Below are positions 8,661-17,663 of a stretch of DNA of 64,000 nt, one piece after another (positions within the stretch are counted from its first letter, which is position 1; every line of letters starts with the position of its first letter). Both the position numbers and the translations under genes were made by a program. The DNA comes from Phenylobacterium sp. (GTDB lineage: Bacteria; Pseudomonadota; Alphaproteobacteria; Caulobacterales; Caulobacteraceae): NCBI RefSeq assembly GCF_013822795.1, contig NZ_PNLB01000014.1, forward strand, positions 1 through 64,000, given 5' to 3'. Under the pieces are notes generated by a model. The model had not been told where the DNA came from, made no database searches, and saw only the letters and a list, made by a program, of their open reading frames with translations.

Positions 8661-9971
8661 CTAGGAGACCCGCGCCAGCGCCTTGCCGCCGTCGTGGCCG
8701 TGGACGCGCAGCGCCGCCACCGACCCGACCTCGGCTTCGCCCTCGAAGGCGATCTCTGTGAAGTCCTCGGCCCGCGCCACGCCGGGGCGTTCGACCAGGC
8801 CCGCCAACGTCCGGCCGACCTGGCGATCCAGGTGACGGACCAGCGCCGCCTCGCCCGCCGCGCGCAAGCGCGCGGCGCGGTCCTTGATCACCGGCCGCTG
8901 AAGCTGCGGCATCCGCGCCGCCGGCGTGCCCGGGCGCGGGCTGAACGGGAAGACGTGCAGGAACGAGAGGCCCGCCTCCTCGACCAGGCGCAGGGTGTTC
9001 TCGAACATCTCCTCGGTCTCGGTCGGGAAGCCGGCGATCAGGTCGGCCCCGAAGGCGACGTCGGGGCGCACGGCGCGCACGTCGGCGACCAGCTTCAGGG
9101 CGTCGGTGCGGTTGTGCCGACGCTTCATGCGCTTGAGGATCATGTCGTCGCCGGCCTGCAGCGACAGGTGCAGGTAGGGCATCAGCCGGCGGTCTTCGGC
9201 CAGGCAGCGCATCAGGTCGGGATCGATCTCGGCCGCGTCGATCGACGACAGCCGCAGGCGCGGCAGGTCCGGAACCAGCTTCAGGATCCGCGCGACCAGT
9301 TGGCCGAGGGTCGGCTGGCCCGGCAGGTCGGCGCCCCAGCTGGTCACGTCAACCCCGGTCAGCACCACTTCCTGATAGCCCTGGGCGGCCAGCTTGCGGA
9401 CCTGTTCGACCACCTCGCCGGCGGGAGCCGAGCGCGAATTTCCGCGCCCATACGGGATGATGCAGAAGGTGCAGCGATGGTCGCAACCGTTCTGGACCTC
9501 GACATAGGCGCGGGCGCGATCCTTGAGGCCGTCGATCAGGTGACCGGCGGTCTCGCGCACGCTCATGATGTCGTTGACGCGGACCTTGCCCTCGGGGATC
9601 CGGTCGGCATAGGCGCCGGCCTGCGACTTCTCGGCGTTGCCGAGCACCAGGTCGACCTCGGCCATGGCGGCGAAGGCGGCCGGATCGATCTGGGCCGCGC
9701 AGCCGGTGACGATCAGCTTGGCGTCCGGGTTCTCGCGCCGGGCCTTGCGGATCGCCTGACGCGCCTGGCGCACGGCCTCGTTGGTCACCGCGCAGGTATT
9801 GAAGACGATGGCGTTCTCCAGCCCGTCCTCGGCGGCGCGGGCGCGGATGACCTCGCTCTCATAAGCGTTCAGCCGGCAGCCGAAGGTGACGATATCGACG
9901 CCGCCCGCGTCGGCCGGCGCCGTGCGCGGCGTCAGCTCGAAGGCCTCGGCGATGTCGTGGTCGTGGCTCAC
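8661..9971 (-). CDS. mtaB: tRNA t6A37 methylthiotransferase MtaB
   Basis: Radical-SAM enzyme that makes ms2t6A at tRNA position 37. 436 residues. The N-terminal UPF0004 domain supplies three cluster cysteines (C32 in GCRLNAYE, C60 in NTCAVTN, C91 in TGCAAQ). The radical-SAM motif is C163-x3-C167-x2-C170 (GCDHRCTFCIIPYGRG). A TRAM-like C-terminus follows. The R-NSRS context after the motif and MtaB-type GCRLNxYES distinguish it from MiaB and RimO. Start overlaps dapF stop (ATGA), so dapF-mtaB is a coupled pair. Confidence 0.95.
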   Translation of the reverse strand: MSHDHDIAEAFELTPRTAPADAGGVDIVTFGCRLNAYESEVIRARAAEDGLENAIVFNTCAVTNEAVRQARQAIRKARRENPDAKLIVTGCAAQIDPAAFAAMAEVDLVLGNAEKSQAGAYADRIPEGKVRVNDIMSVRETAGHLIDGLKDRARAYVEVQNGCDHRCTFCIIPYGRGNSRSAPAGEVVEQVRKLAAQGYQEVVLTGVDVTSWGADLPGQPTLGQLVARILKLVPDLPRLRLSSIDAAEIDPDLMRCLAEDRRLMPYLHLSLQAGDDMILKRMKRRHNRTDALKLVADVRAVRPDVAFGADLIAGFPTETEEMFENTLRLVEEAGLSFLHVFPFSPRPGTPAARMPQLQRPVIKDRAARLRAAGEAALVRHLDRQVGRTLAGLVERPGVARAEDFTEIAFEGEAEVGSVAALRVHGHDGGKALARVS

Positions 9972-10795
9972 GGCAGGGTTCCGGTGAAATCGACCTGGGC
10001 CGGGCCGGTCATGATCACATGGCCGTCGCTCTCACGCCATTCGATGACCAACTCGCCGCCGTCCAGCACCAGGGTCGCCTTGCGATCGACCAGGCCGCGG
10101 CGAAAGGAGGCGACCAGCGCCGCGCAGGCGCCGGTGCCGCAGGCCTTGGTCAGGCCCGCGCCGCGTTCCCAGACCTTCAGCCGGATGCGGTCGCGCGCGA
10201 CGATCTGGGCGAAGCCGACATTGACCCCCTCGGGGAACAGTCGGTGATGCTCGATCATCGGGCCGACCTGCACCACCGGCGCGGCCTCCGCGTCGGGCAC
10301 GAAGAACACCACATGCGGATTGCCCATCGAGACGCAGCCGGGCGTATGCAGGATCGGGTCGTCGATGGGACCGACCTGCAGCTCTATGCCGCGGGTGTCC
10401 ATCTCCTCCTCCAGCGGGACCTGCCGCCAGTCGAGGCCGGGCTCGCCCATGTCGACGCTGACGATCTTGTCGCCGGCGCGGGTGGCGGTCAGCAGGCCGC
10501 CCTGGGTCTCGATCACCGCCTGGTCGGCGCCGGTAGCCTCCATCAGCAGCCAGCCGACGCAGCGGCTGGCGTTGCCGCACGCCCCGACCTCGTCGCCGTC
10601 GGCGTTCCAGAACCGCACGCGAGCGTCAGCTTTTTCCGACGGCTCTATAGAAACCAGCTGATCGCAGCCGACGCCGGCCTGGCGATCGGCGATCGCGCGC
10701 ACCTCCGCGGCGGTAGGCGCGAAGGGGGCGGTGCGGGCCTCGACCACGACAAAGTCGTTGCCGAGCCCGTTCATCTTCAGGAACGGACGGCTCAT
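9968..10795 (-). CDS. dapF: Diaminopimelate epimerase
   Basis: Converts LL-DAP to meso-DAP for lysine and peptidoglycan. 275 residues. The two catalytic cysteines are C73 in GACGNASRC and C219 in KACGTGACAAL, in the expected symmetric halves. N-terminal family signature KMNGLGNDFVVVE. The start at 10795 (MSRPFLKMNG) matches family N-termini. Upstream in-frame codons give an unlikely extension. It is divergent from the S9 peptidase gene (82-base gap) and coupled to mtaB. Confidence 0.97.
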   Translation of the reverse strand: MSRPFLKMNGLGNDFVVVEARTAPFAPTAAEVRAIADRQAGVGCDQLVSIEPSEKADARVRFWNADGDEVGACGNASRCVGWLLMEATGADQAVIETQGGLLTATRAGDKIVSVDMGEPGLDWRQVPLEEEMDTRGIELQVGPIDDPILHTPGCVSMGNPHVVFFVPDAEAAPVVQVGPMIEHHRLFPEGVNVGFAQIVARDRIRLKVWERGAGLTKACGTGACAALVASFRRGLVDRKATLVLDGGELVIEWRESDGHVIMTGPAQVDFTGTLP

Positions 10796-10877
10796 GGCCG
10801 GGGCTATATAGGCGAGAAACGGCCTGCGATCACCTTGCACGAGACAGGTTCCGGCTTGGCCGTTATGCGTAACGCCC

Positions 10878-12938
10878 ATGAAAGTTGTTACAGCGGCGCT
10901 CGTAGGCGCTCTTCTTACCGCCCCGGCGGCCCTGGCTCAGACGCCGCCCGCCGACCCGTTCATCTGGCTCGAAGACATCGACAGCCCGCGTGCGATGGCC
11001 TGGGTCGAGGCCCAGAACGCCAAGTCCCTGGCGCGTCTGGAGGGCGACGCGCGCTACCAGACCTTCCTCACCGAAGGCCGCGCGATCTTCACCGCCACGG
11101 ACCGGGTGCCGAAGCCCGACTTCCGGGCCGGCGGGGTCGACAACTTCTGGCAGGACGCGACCAACACCCATGGCGTCTGGCGCCATACGTCCCTCGCCTC
11201 CTACCGCACCGCGGCCCCGGCCTGGGAGGTCACGCTCGATATCGACAAGCTCGCCAAGGCCGAGGGTCGTAACTGGTTCTGGAAGGGCGCGACCTGCCTG
11301 AAGCCGGACGAGACCCTGTGCCTGGTGCGGCTGTCGAACGGCGGCGGCGACGCGGTCGAACTGCGCGAGTTCGACACCAGCACCAAGACCTTCGTCGAGG
11401 GCGGCTTCCGCTCGCCCGAGGGCAAGCAGGGCGCCGAGTGGATCGACCGCGACACCCTGGTCGCGTGGCGAGAATGGACGGCGGGCGAGGTCACCGCGTC
11501 GGGCTACGCCAACGTGGTCAAGATCCTGAAGCGCTCGGGCGAAGCGGTCGAGATCTTCCGCGGCGAGAAGTCGGACGTCTGGGCCAACGCCAGCGTGCTG
11601 CGCGGGGAGGGCGGCAAGACCGACGGCGTGCTGATCCAGCGCGGCCTGACCTTCTTTGAGTCCGACTACTCACTGTATTTCGACGGCCGCCTGACCCCGA
11701 TCGCCCTGCCGAAGAAGGCGGAGTTCAAGGCCTATGTGGACGGCCGGATGATCTTCACCCTGCAGGAGGCCTGGAACGGCTTCGGCTCGGGGGCGCTGAT
11801 CGCCTACGATCCCAAGGATCTCGCCGCCAAGCCGGTGCTGGTCTTCCAGCCCGGCCCGCGCCAGGCGATCCAGTCGGTCACCGACACCAAGGGCCTGCTG
11901 GCCGTCGAGTTGCTGGAGGATGTGAAGGGCGCGGTCGACGTCTACGACCTGAAGAACGGCAAGTGGACCGCGCGGCGCCTGGCGCTGCCCAAGGGCGAGA
12001 CGCTGTCGATCATCTCGACCTCCGGCAAGGACGACCAGCTGTTCGTCGGGGCCGAGGGCTTCCTGACGCCGTCGAGCCTGTGGCTGGCCGACGGCGCCAC
12101 CGGCAAGGCGCAAAAGCTGAAGTCGCTGCCGGCCCGCTTCGACGCCAGCAAGGACCAGGTCGACCAGTTCTGGGCGACTTCCTCCGATGGGACCAAGATC
12201 CCCTACTTCGTGGTCCGCCCGAAGGCCGCCAAGCTCGACGGCTCGATCCCGACCATCATGTACGGCTACGGCGGGTTCGAGGTCGCCAAGCCGCCGATCT
12301 ACATCCCGGAGATGGGCAAGATCTGGCTGGAGCGCGGCGGCGCCTACGTCATCGCCAACATCCGCGGCGGCGGCGAGTTCGGTCCCGCCTGGCACCAGTC
12401 GGTGCTGCGCGAGAAGCGCCAGCTGGCCTTCGACGACTTCGCCGCGGTCGCTCGCGACCTGGAGGCGCGCAAGATCACCTCGCCGCGCCGCCTGGGCATC
12501 TACGGCCGCTCGAACGGCGGGGTGCTGACCACCGTCTCGATGACCCAGCACCCGGAGCTGTGGAACGCCGTGGTGGTCGAGAGCCCGCTGGTCGACATGC
12601 TGCGCTATCACAAGCTCTCGGCCGGGGCCTCGTGGATCGGCGAGTACGGCGATCCGGACGTGCCCGCGGACCACGAGTTCATCGCCAAGTACGACGGCTA
12701 TCTGAACCTGAAGCCCGGCCAGACCTACCCCGAGCCCTACGTGACGACGAACACGCGCGACGACCGGGTGCACCCCGGCCACGCCCGCAAGTTCGCCGCC
12801 AAGATGGAGGCCCTCGGGTACCCCTACCTCTATTTCGAGAACACCTTCGGGGGGCATTCCAACGACGCCGACCCGGAGATGAACGCCAAGCGCTGGGCCC
12901 GGCACTACGTGTACCTGGCCCAGAAGCTGATGGACTGA
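10878..12938 (+). CDS. Secreted prolyl oligopeptidase family protein (S9A)
   Basis: 686 residues with a Sec signal peptide (ALVGALLTAPAALAQT). The central part is the beta-propeller and the C-terminal part the alpha/beta hydrolase. Catalytic Ser545 sits in YGRSNGGVL, Asp in NTRDDRVHPGH (628/629) and His660 in GGHSND, the order expected of prolyl oligopeptidases. The N-terminal DPFIWLEDIDSPRAMAWVEAQN is the usual family opening. It likely hydrolyses short proline-containing peptides in the periplasm. It is followed by a type B palindromic repeat. Confidence 0.93.
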   Translation: MKVVTAALVGALLTAPAALAQTPPADPFIWLEDIDSPRAMAWVEAQNAKSLARLEGDARYQTFLTEGRAIFTATDRVPKPDFRAGGVDNFWQDATNTHGVWRHTSLASYRTAAPAWEVTLDIDKLAKAEGRNWFWKGATCLKPDETLCLVRLSNGGGDAVELREFDTSTKTFVEGGFRSPEGKQGAEWIDRDTLVAWREWTAGEVTASGYANVVKILKRSGEAVEIFRGEKSDVWANASVLRGEGGKTDGVLIQRGLTFFESDYSLYFDGRLTPIALPKKAEFKAYVDGRMIFTLQEAWNGFGSGALIAYDPKDLAAKPVLVFQPGPRQAIQSVTDTKGLLAVELLEDVKGAVDVYDLKNGKWTARRLALPKGETLSIISTSGKDDQLFVGAEGFLTPSSLWLADGATGKAQKLKSLPARFDASKDQVDQFWATSSDGTKIPYFVVRPKAAKLDGSIPTIMYGYGGFEVAKPPIYIPEMGKIWLERGGAYVIANIRGGGEFGPAWHQSVLREKRQLAFDDFAAVARDLEARKITSPRRLGIYGRSNGGVLTTVSMTQHPELWNAVVVESPLVDMLRYHKLSAGASWIGEYGDPDVPADHEFIAKYDGYLNLKPGQTYPEPYVTTNTRDDRVHPGHARKFAAKMEALGYPYLYFENTFGGHSNDADPEMNAKRWARHYVYLAQKLMD

Positions 12939-12962
12939 TGCGGGGGAGCCACCGACTGCAGT

Positions 12963-13080
12963 ACTCCCTCGCCCCCTTGGGGGAGAGGGTTGGGGTGAGG
13001 GGGACTGCTGACTCCGCAAAGCGTCGCTCCGCGCCGCAACCCCCTCACCCTGCCCTCTCCCCTCAAGTGGGGAGAGGGAA
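12963..13080. repeat. Type B intergenic palindromic repeat, copy 1
   Basis: Two GC-rich arms, each able to fold on itself (CCCCCTTGGGGG on the left; CCCCTCAAGTGGGG on the right), also pair with each other (GGTGAGGGGG with CCCCCTCACC). The centre carries TGCTGACTCCGCA and GCTCCGCGCCGC. It fills the convergent gap between the S9 peptidase and the TonB receptor. The same layout recurs at 41164, 45238, 47120 and 55180. Confidence 0.9.
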
Positions 13081-13113
13081 TACGGTTGGCACTGCAGTCC
13101 TCTAGACAGGCCG

Positions 13114-15369
13114 CTAGAACGCGTAGCGCCCGACCAGCTGGAACACCGGGCCGGCCTTTTCAGTCTCGACCTCATACTCGTCGAAGTCGCGGTTGCGCTG
13201 GTCCTCGAGGGTCGTGAACTTGTTGAAGATCTCGTCCTTCTTGGCGTCGAGCAGGTTCGAGCCGGTCAGGCGCAGCACGAAGTTCTGACCGAAGCGCTTT
13301 TCGAGGAACACCTCGAGGTCGGCCCCGTAGCTGGTGGTGACCTCCTCGCCGACGATGCGGCCGTAGGCGTCGCCCTGCTTGCGATAGGTGGCCCCGAACG
13401 CCGCGCCCCAGGTCGGCAGGTCCTGAATGAAGCCGACGTTGAACACGTACTTCGACTGGTCGTTGAACCGGCGCGAGCCGAAATCGTCGTCGATGTCGCT
13501 GTCGAGCCAGGAGTAGTTCAGGAACACCCCGGTGTGCTCCATCCCGAACATGGTCAGCGGGGTCGAGAGATCGACCTCGACGCCCCAGACCGAGCCGTCG
13601 CCGGCGTTGCGGGCGGTGAGCAGGAAGGTGTCCTCGCCCTCGCTGCCCTCGATGCCGGTGTTGGCCACCTCGATCAGGTCCGAAACCTTGCGGTAGAAGA
13701 GGTTCACCCCGGCCACGCCGCGGGTCCCGAGCCGGCGCTCGTAGCCGAGATCCAGGCCCCAGGCGGTTTCCGGCTGCAGGTCGGGATTGCCGACGAAATC
13801 GTTGTCGCCCATCTCGGCCAGCAGCACGGCCGGCGAGAGCTGGCCAAAGCCCGGACGGCGCACGGTGCGCGCCACCGACGCGTTGATCCGGTCGTCGTCC
13901 GACAGGCTGTAGCGGATGTGCGCCGAGGGCAGCAGGAACTGGTAGTCCTTCTCCACCGTGCGGTCGGCGGCCGGCGCGGTCTCGTCGGTGATCTTGCTGC
14001 TGGTGGTCTCGTAGCGCAGGCCCGCTTCCCACTTCAGCGCGTCCTGGCCGCCGGAGAACATCAGGTAGGGATCGATCCGGGTTTCCTCGATCTTGTTGAC
14101 CCCGCCCGGGACCGGCACGAACGGACCATAGGCGCCCGGCAGGGTCGGCCGCGCGGCCGGCGGATTGGGGATGGTCACCCGGTTGCGATCGGTGACGATG
14201 TCGGTGTCACGGTTCTTGTCGACGAACTGGACGCCGAACTCGACCGTCGCAAAGCCGAGGTCGCGCTCGTGCTCGACCGCCAGCGACAGCTCCTTGTCCT
14301 TCAGGCGGGACTTGGTGAGGTCGCCGGTGAAGCGGTCGTCTTCGGGATAGGGGTTGGAGTCGCGGAGGTACTCGTACTCCTCCTCGATCTCGTCCTGCTG
14401 GTCGTCGAAGAGCGCGTATCCGGCCTTGAAGCGGGTCTTGCCGCCGAACATTTCGCGCGTGAACTTGCCGTTCAGCGACCAGTTGTCGGTGGTGATGTCG
14501 ACATTGTTGTCGTTGGTCACCGAGAGATCGGCCGGGCGCACGCGGCCGGCGACGTACTCCAGTGAATCCTCGTCGGCCAGGCGATCGGTGCGCACGAACA
14601 GACCCGACAGCTCCAGGTCGCCGCCGGCCAGCGGGACCTCGTAGGCGGCGTTGAACGAATAGTCCGTGCCGTTGCGGGTGTCGGTCTGCAGCTCGATGTT
14701 GTCGAGCGTGCCGCCCGGCTCGTCATAGCGCCAGCTCTGCTTGATCTTCGGATTGCGGCGGCCCTGGACGCTGGCGCCGACCAGCAGCCGGCCGGGGCCG
14801 ACTTCGCCCGACCACACCCCCCCGAGGGTTTCGCGCACCCGGCCGTCGTCGAGCAGGATGGCCCCGGCGCGCAGATATCCGCCGTCGAGGGTCTGGGCGT
14901 CGCGCAGCACGATGTTCAGCGCGCCGGCCACCGCGTCGCCGCTGCGGTTGGCGCTAGCCGAGCGCACCACCTCGATGCGCTCGATCAGCTCGGCCGGGAT
15001 GCGGTCGACGAAGAACGAGCGGTCGAGGCCCGCGCCGGGCACCCGCTCGCCGTTGATCAGGATCTGGGTGTAGCCGGGATCGAGGCCGCGCAGCCGCGCC
15101 CCGTCGCTCTCCAGGATGTCGGATAGGAAGGCGACGCTGGGCACGCGCTTCATGGCGTCGCCGGCGGTCAGCGGTTCGAACCGCTGGAAGTACTCGAGCC
15201 CATAGGACAGGGCCGGCGCGACCGTCTCGGTACGGTCGCGGAAGGCGATCTCGCCGGTGACGATCAGTTCCGAGACCGGCGTGGCGTCGGCCGCGTCATC
15301 GGCATGGGCGGGCATGGCCAGCGCAAGCGGAGCCATCGCCGCACAGGCGAGCAGTGAAAGTCGCGTCAT
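13114..15369 (-). CDS. TonB-dependent outer membrane receptor, phytase-linked
   Basis: 751 residues from MTRLSLLACAAM, with a signal peptide ending near PAHADDAADA. A TonB-box-like segment SELIVTGE is followed by the plug domain (about 60-170, with DAMKRVPSV, RLRGLDPGYTQILINGERVPG and VDRIPAELIERIEVV). The rest is a beta-barrel ending in the outer-membrane terminal residue Phe (LVGRYAF). It is divergent from the phytase gene across 89 bases. Beta-propeller phytases in Caulobacter and Sphingomonas relatives are known to neighbour TonB receptors, so uptake of phytate or its products is the likely role. Confidence 0.93.
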   Translation of the reverse strand: MTRLSLLACAAMAPLALAMPAHADDAADATPVSELIVTGEIAFRDRTETVAPALSYGLEYFQRFEPLTAGDAMKRVPSVAFLSDILESDGARLRGLDPGYTQILINGERVPGAGLDRSFFVDRIPAELIERIEVVRSASANRSGDAVAGALNIVLRDAQTLDGGYLRAGAILLDDGRVRETLGGVWSGEVGPGRLLVGASVQGRRNPKIKQSWRYDEPGGTLDNIELQTDTRNGTDYSFNAAYEVPLAGGDLELSGLFVRTDRLADEDSLEYVAGRVRPADLSVTNDNNVDITTDNWSLNGKFTREMFGGKTRFKAGYALFDDQQDEIEEEYEYLRDSNPYPEDDRFTGDLTKSRLKDKELSLAVEHERDLGFATVEFGVQFVDKNRDTDIVTDRNRVTIPNPPAARPTLPGAYGPFVPVPGGVNKIEETRIDPYLMFSGGQDALKWEAGLRYETTSSKITDETAPAADRTVEKDYQFLLPSAHIRYSLSDDDRINASVARTVRRPGFGQLSPAVLLAEMGDNDFVGNPDLQPETAWGLDLGYERRLGTRGVAGVNLFYRKVSDLIEVANTGIEGSEGEDTFLLTARNAGDGSVWGVEVDLSTPLTMFGMEHTGVFLNYSWLDSDIDDDFGSRRFNDQSKYVFNVGFIQDLPTWGAAFGATYRKQGDAYGRIVGEEVTTSYGADLEVFLEKRFGQNFVLRLTGSNLLDAKKDEIFNKFTTLEDQRNRDFDEYEVETEKAGPVFQLVGRYAF

Positions 15370-15458
15370 GGGGTCCCCCGACAGGCGGGACGGTTGACCG
15401 ACCCCGCGCAGCATGATTTGCAGCGCAGGGGATATATCTTGCACGCGGAGCGGGGCTA

Positions 15459-16559
15459 GTGACGGTTTCTAAGCAGAATATTTTCAGTTTTGTGACAGTC
15501 GTCGCAATTTCATCCCTCAGCTTGGGATGCGCCGCCATTGACCCGGAGAGCGTCTCCGACTCCGCCGGAATGATCCTGGGAACCGGCACGCCGGTGCTCG
15601 CGGTCGGCGAGACGGCAGCGGTCGGCACCACCGCGCGCGATGCCGCCGACGACCCGGAGATCTGGGCCGATCCGCGCGATCCCTCACGCGGCGTGATCTT
15701 CGGCACCGACAAGAAAGCCGGGCTCTACGTCTACGGCCTGGACGGCAAGGACCGGCAGTTCCTGCCCGAAGGGCCGCTGAACAATGTCGACCTGCGCGGC
15801 GACTTCGTCGTGAACGGCAAGCCCCAGGTGCTGGTCGGGGCCAGCGACCGCCGCGGATCGATCGCCTTCTACCTGCTCGATCCCGACAGCCTGGCGGTGA
15901 CGCCCTGGGGCCGCACGCCGGTGAAGGTCAGCGAGCCCTACGGTTTCTGCATGGGCAAGATCGGCGGCGCGACGATCGCGGTGATGGTCGGCAAGGACGG
16001 CGACGTCGCCCAGTTCACGGTCAGCGACCAGGCCGGCAAGCCCGCCGTGCAGTTGACCCGTAGCTTCGCGGTCGGCTCGCAATCCGAGGGCTGCGTCGTC
16101 GACGATGCGGCGGGCGTGCTCTACGTGGCCGAAGAGGCCAAGGGCATCTGGCGCTACAGCCTTGATCCGGCCAGCGGCGGCGCCCGCACCCACTTCGCCC
16201 CCGCGCCCAGCGACGTCCTCAAGCCCGACGTCGAGGGCCTGACCCTGCTGCGCGACGCTGGCAAGACCTACCTGTTGGCTTCGAGCCAGGGCGACAGCGC
16301 CTTTGCGGTGTGGCGAGTGGACGAGGCGCAGCCGGCCTATGCCGGCCGCTTCTCGATCGTGCCGGGCAATGGCGTCGACGCCGTGACCGGCACCGACGGC
16401 CTGGCCGCGCTGGGCGGACCGGTCGGGGCGTTTCCCGAAGGTCTGATCGTGGTGCAGGACGACGCCGACACCGACGGCGAAACCACCGGCCCGCGCGCCC
16501 GCCAGAACTTCAAGCTGGTCGACTGGCGCGCGGTGAAGGCGGCGCTGGGGATCAACTAG
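15459..16559 (+). CDS. Beta-propeller phytase (3-phytase), lipoprotein
   Basis: Hydrolyses phytate (inositol hexakisphosphate) in a calcium-dependent way. 366 residues from a GTG start. A lipobox LSLGC at residues 20-24 follows a hydrophobic stretch, so it is probably a lipoprotein. Phytase-fold motifs: DDPEIWADP at 64-72, GTDKKAGLYVYGLDGK, NNVDLRGDF, SEGCVVDDAAGVLYVAEEAKGIWRY, VEGLTLL and TDGLAAL. These acidic strands form the calcium and phosphate sites in the family. It is divergent from the TonB receptor and converges with DUF2218 across a type A repeat. Confidence 0.93.
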   Translation: MTVSKQNIFSFVTVVAISSLSLGCAAIDPESVSDSAGMILGTGTPVLAVGETAAVGTTARDAADDPEIWADPRDPSRGVIFGTDKKAGLYVYGLDGKDRQFLPEGPLNNVDLRGDFVVNGKPQVLVGASDRRGSIAFYLLDPDSLAVTPWGRTPVKVSEPYGFCMGKIGGATIAVMVGKDGDVAQFTVSDQAGKPAVQLTRSFAVGSQSEGCVVDDAAGVLYVAEEAKGIWRYSLDPASGGARTHFAPAPSDVLKPDVEGLTLLRDAGKTYLLASSQGDSAFAVWRVDEAQPAYAGRFSIVPGNGVDAVTGTDGLAALGGPVGAFPEGLIVVQDDADTDGETTGPRARQNFKLVDWRAVKAALGIN

Positions 16560-16567
16560 ACTCTCGA

Positions 16568-16683
16568 TCCTCCCGTCTTGGGGGAGGTGGCGCGCGAAGC
16601 GCGACGGAGGGGGACTGCTCTCATGGGAGTCAAAGTCCCCCTCAGTCAGCCATTCGGCTGACAGCTCCCCCAGCGGGGGAGCA
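16568..16683. repeat. Type A intergenic palindromic repeat, copy 1
   Basis: Left hairpin (CTCCCG..GGGGGAGG), a second stem in the GGCGCGCGAAGCGCGACGG stretch, a long-range pairing GGAGGGGGACT with AGTCCCCCTC, a third stem GTCAGCCATTCGGCTGAC, and a final hairpin GCTCCCCCAGCGGGGGAGC. It fills the convergent gap between the phytase and DUF2218 genes. Confidence 0.9.
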
Positions 16684-16697
16684 GCTTGGTCGTCAGC

Positions 16698-16985
16698 TCA
16701 CGCCCCGCGCCGCCATTCCACGGCCATGTCGGGCTCGCGGAAGGCGAAGCGCTTGAGGTGGCTGTCCATCACCTTTTCCAGCCGCGCCAGGCTGTCGGGA
16801 TCCCCGGCCTGGGCGACCATCATCAGGGTCTCGGGGGCGGCCCGCAAAGCGGCCTCGCCCATCTCGAAGGTGATCTTGCCCTCGTGGTCGTTCCATTCGG
16901 CCGGGACCTTGTGGCCGAAGTGCTTGCAGAGCTGCACCATGTAGCGGCCGGCGTTGGCGGTCGGAACCGTGGCGCTCGATTTCAT
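16698..16985 (-). CDS. DUF2218 family protein
   Basis: 95 residues. Family pattern: N-terminal TVPTANAGRYMVQLCKHFGHKVPAEW, then an acidic/beta segment ITFEMGEAAL, ending LKRFAFREPDMAVEWRR. DUF2218 domains occur alone or fused to siderophore-interacting FAD reductases; their activity is unknown. The start at 16985 was chosen over the one 12 bases upstream because a GGAGG ribosome-binding site lies 5 bases before it. It follows the PadR gene by 15 bases and is probably co-transcribed, suggesting a metal or iron role. Confidence 0.88.
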   Translation of the reverse strand: MKSSATVPTANAGRYMVQLCKHFGHKVPAEWNDHEGKITFEMGEAALRAAPETLMMVAQAGDPDSLARLEKVMDSHLKRFAFREPDMAVEWRRGA

Positions 16986-17000
16986 GACGGCCTCCATCTT

Positions 17001-17576
17001 TTAGGCCTTCTCGATCTTGGCGACGGCTTCGTCGATGGCCGCGACGATCGCGTCCACCTGGGCGTCGGTCGGCTTTTCGCCCGAGAGCTTGACCCGCAGG
17101 GCCATGGCCAGGTTCTGCATGGCCCGGGCCACCCGGGGCGAAGAGCGTGGCGAAGATTCCGCCGCGTCGTCCAGCCGAGCGAAAACGGCGTCCACCGCCG
17201 GCTTGTTCCGCTCCAGCGCTTCCAGACCGGCCTCGGTGATCTCGAAAGCCTTGCGGCCGCCCTCGGCGCCGGTCGGGCGGGCGAAGCCCTCGTCTTCCAG
17301 CAGGCTGAGGGTCGGATAGATCACGCCGGGGCTGGGACGATACGAGCCGCCCGTGCGCTCTTCGAGGGCGCGGATCAGTTCGTAGCCGTGGCTCGGCTTG
17401 TCCTTGAGCAGCGCCAGAATGACGAAGCGCAGGTCGCCGTGCTCCAGCAGCCGGCCGATGCGCGGGCCGCCGCGGCCACGGCCGCCCCAGTGTTCGCCGC
17501 CACGGCCGAAGCCGCCGCCGAAGGGACCGCGGCCACGATGCTCGCGATGGTCCTTCCAATGATGATGTCGATGCAT
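17001..17576 (-). CDS. PadR-family regulator with His/Gly/Arg-rich N-terminus (YqjI-like)
   Basis: 191 residues. The first 48 residues are His-, Gly- and Arg-rich (MHRHHHWKDHREHRGRG..), then the PadR winged helix starts at LLEHGDLRFVILALLKDKPSHGYELIRALEE. The recognition segment YRPSPGVIYPTLSLLEDEG is classical. The layout matches E. coli YqjI, a nickel-responsive PadR repressor whose His-rich N-terminus binds metal; here there are no cysteines in that segment. A C-terminal helical part (about 130-191) would mediate dimerisation. Three AGATAT-type boxes lie upstream. Metal sensing is inferred from similarity of layout. Confidence 0.88.
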   Translation of the reverse strand: MHRHHHWKDHREHRGRGPFGGGFGRGGEHWGGRGRGGPRIGRLLEHGDLRFVILALLKDKPSHGYELIRALEERTGGSYRPSPGVIYPTLSLLEDEGFARPTGAEGGRKAFEITEAGLEALERNKPAVDAVFARLDDAAESSPRSSPRVARAMQNLAMALRVKLSGEKPTDAQVDAIVAAIDEAVAKIEKA

Positions 17577-17590
17577 TTTAGATCCTATTT

Positions 17591-17645
17591 AGATATGTCG
17601 TAATCGCAGATATATCGAAGGTGGATCTGAATTCAAGATATATCT
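17591..17645 (-). promoter_or_regulatory. Candidate PadR operator boxes
   Basis: Three copies of AGATATRTC, at 17591, 17608 and 17636, in an AT-rich island between oxyR and the PadR gene. The third copy is the perfect palindrome AGATATATCT (17636-17645). This is the expected place for autorepression of the PadR-DUF2218 unit. Confidence 0.5.
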
Positions 17646-17663
17646 AAGATGTTTTTTGAGCGG

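Noticed and set aside
8520..10247. Long plus-strand open frame opposite mtaB and dapF
   Set aside because: It lies antisense to two clear genes, its product is Arg/Gln/His-rich low complexity, and such frames are expected in very GC-rich DNA.
12963..13080. CRISPR array
   Set aside because: The repeats are dispersed over 44 kb as single imperfect palindromic units, without regular spacers or cas genes.
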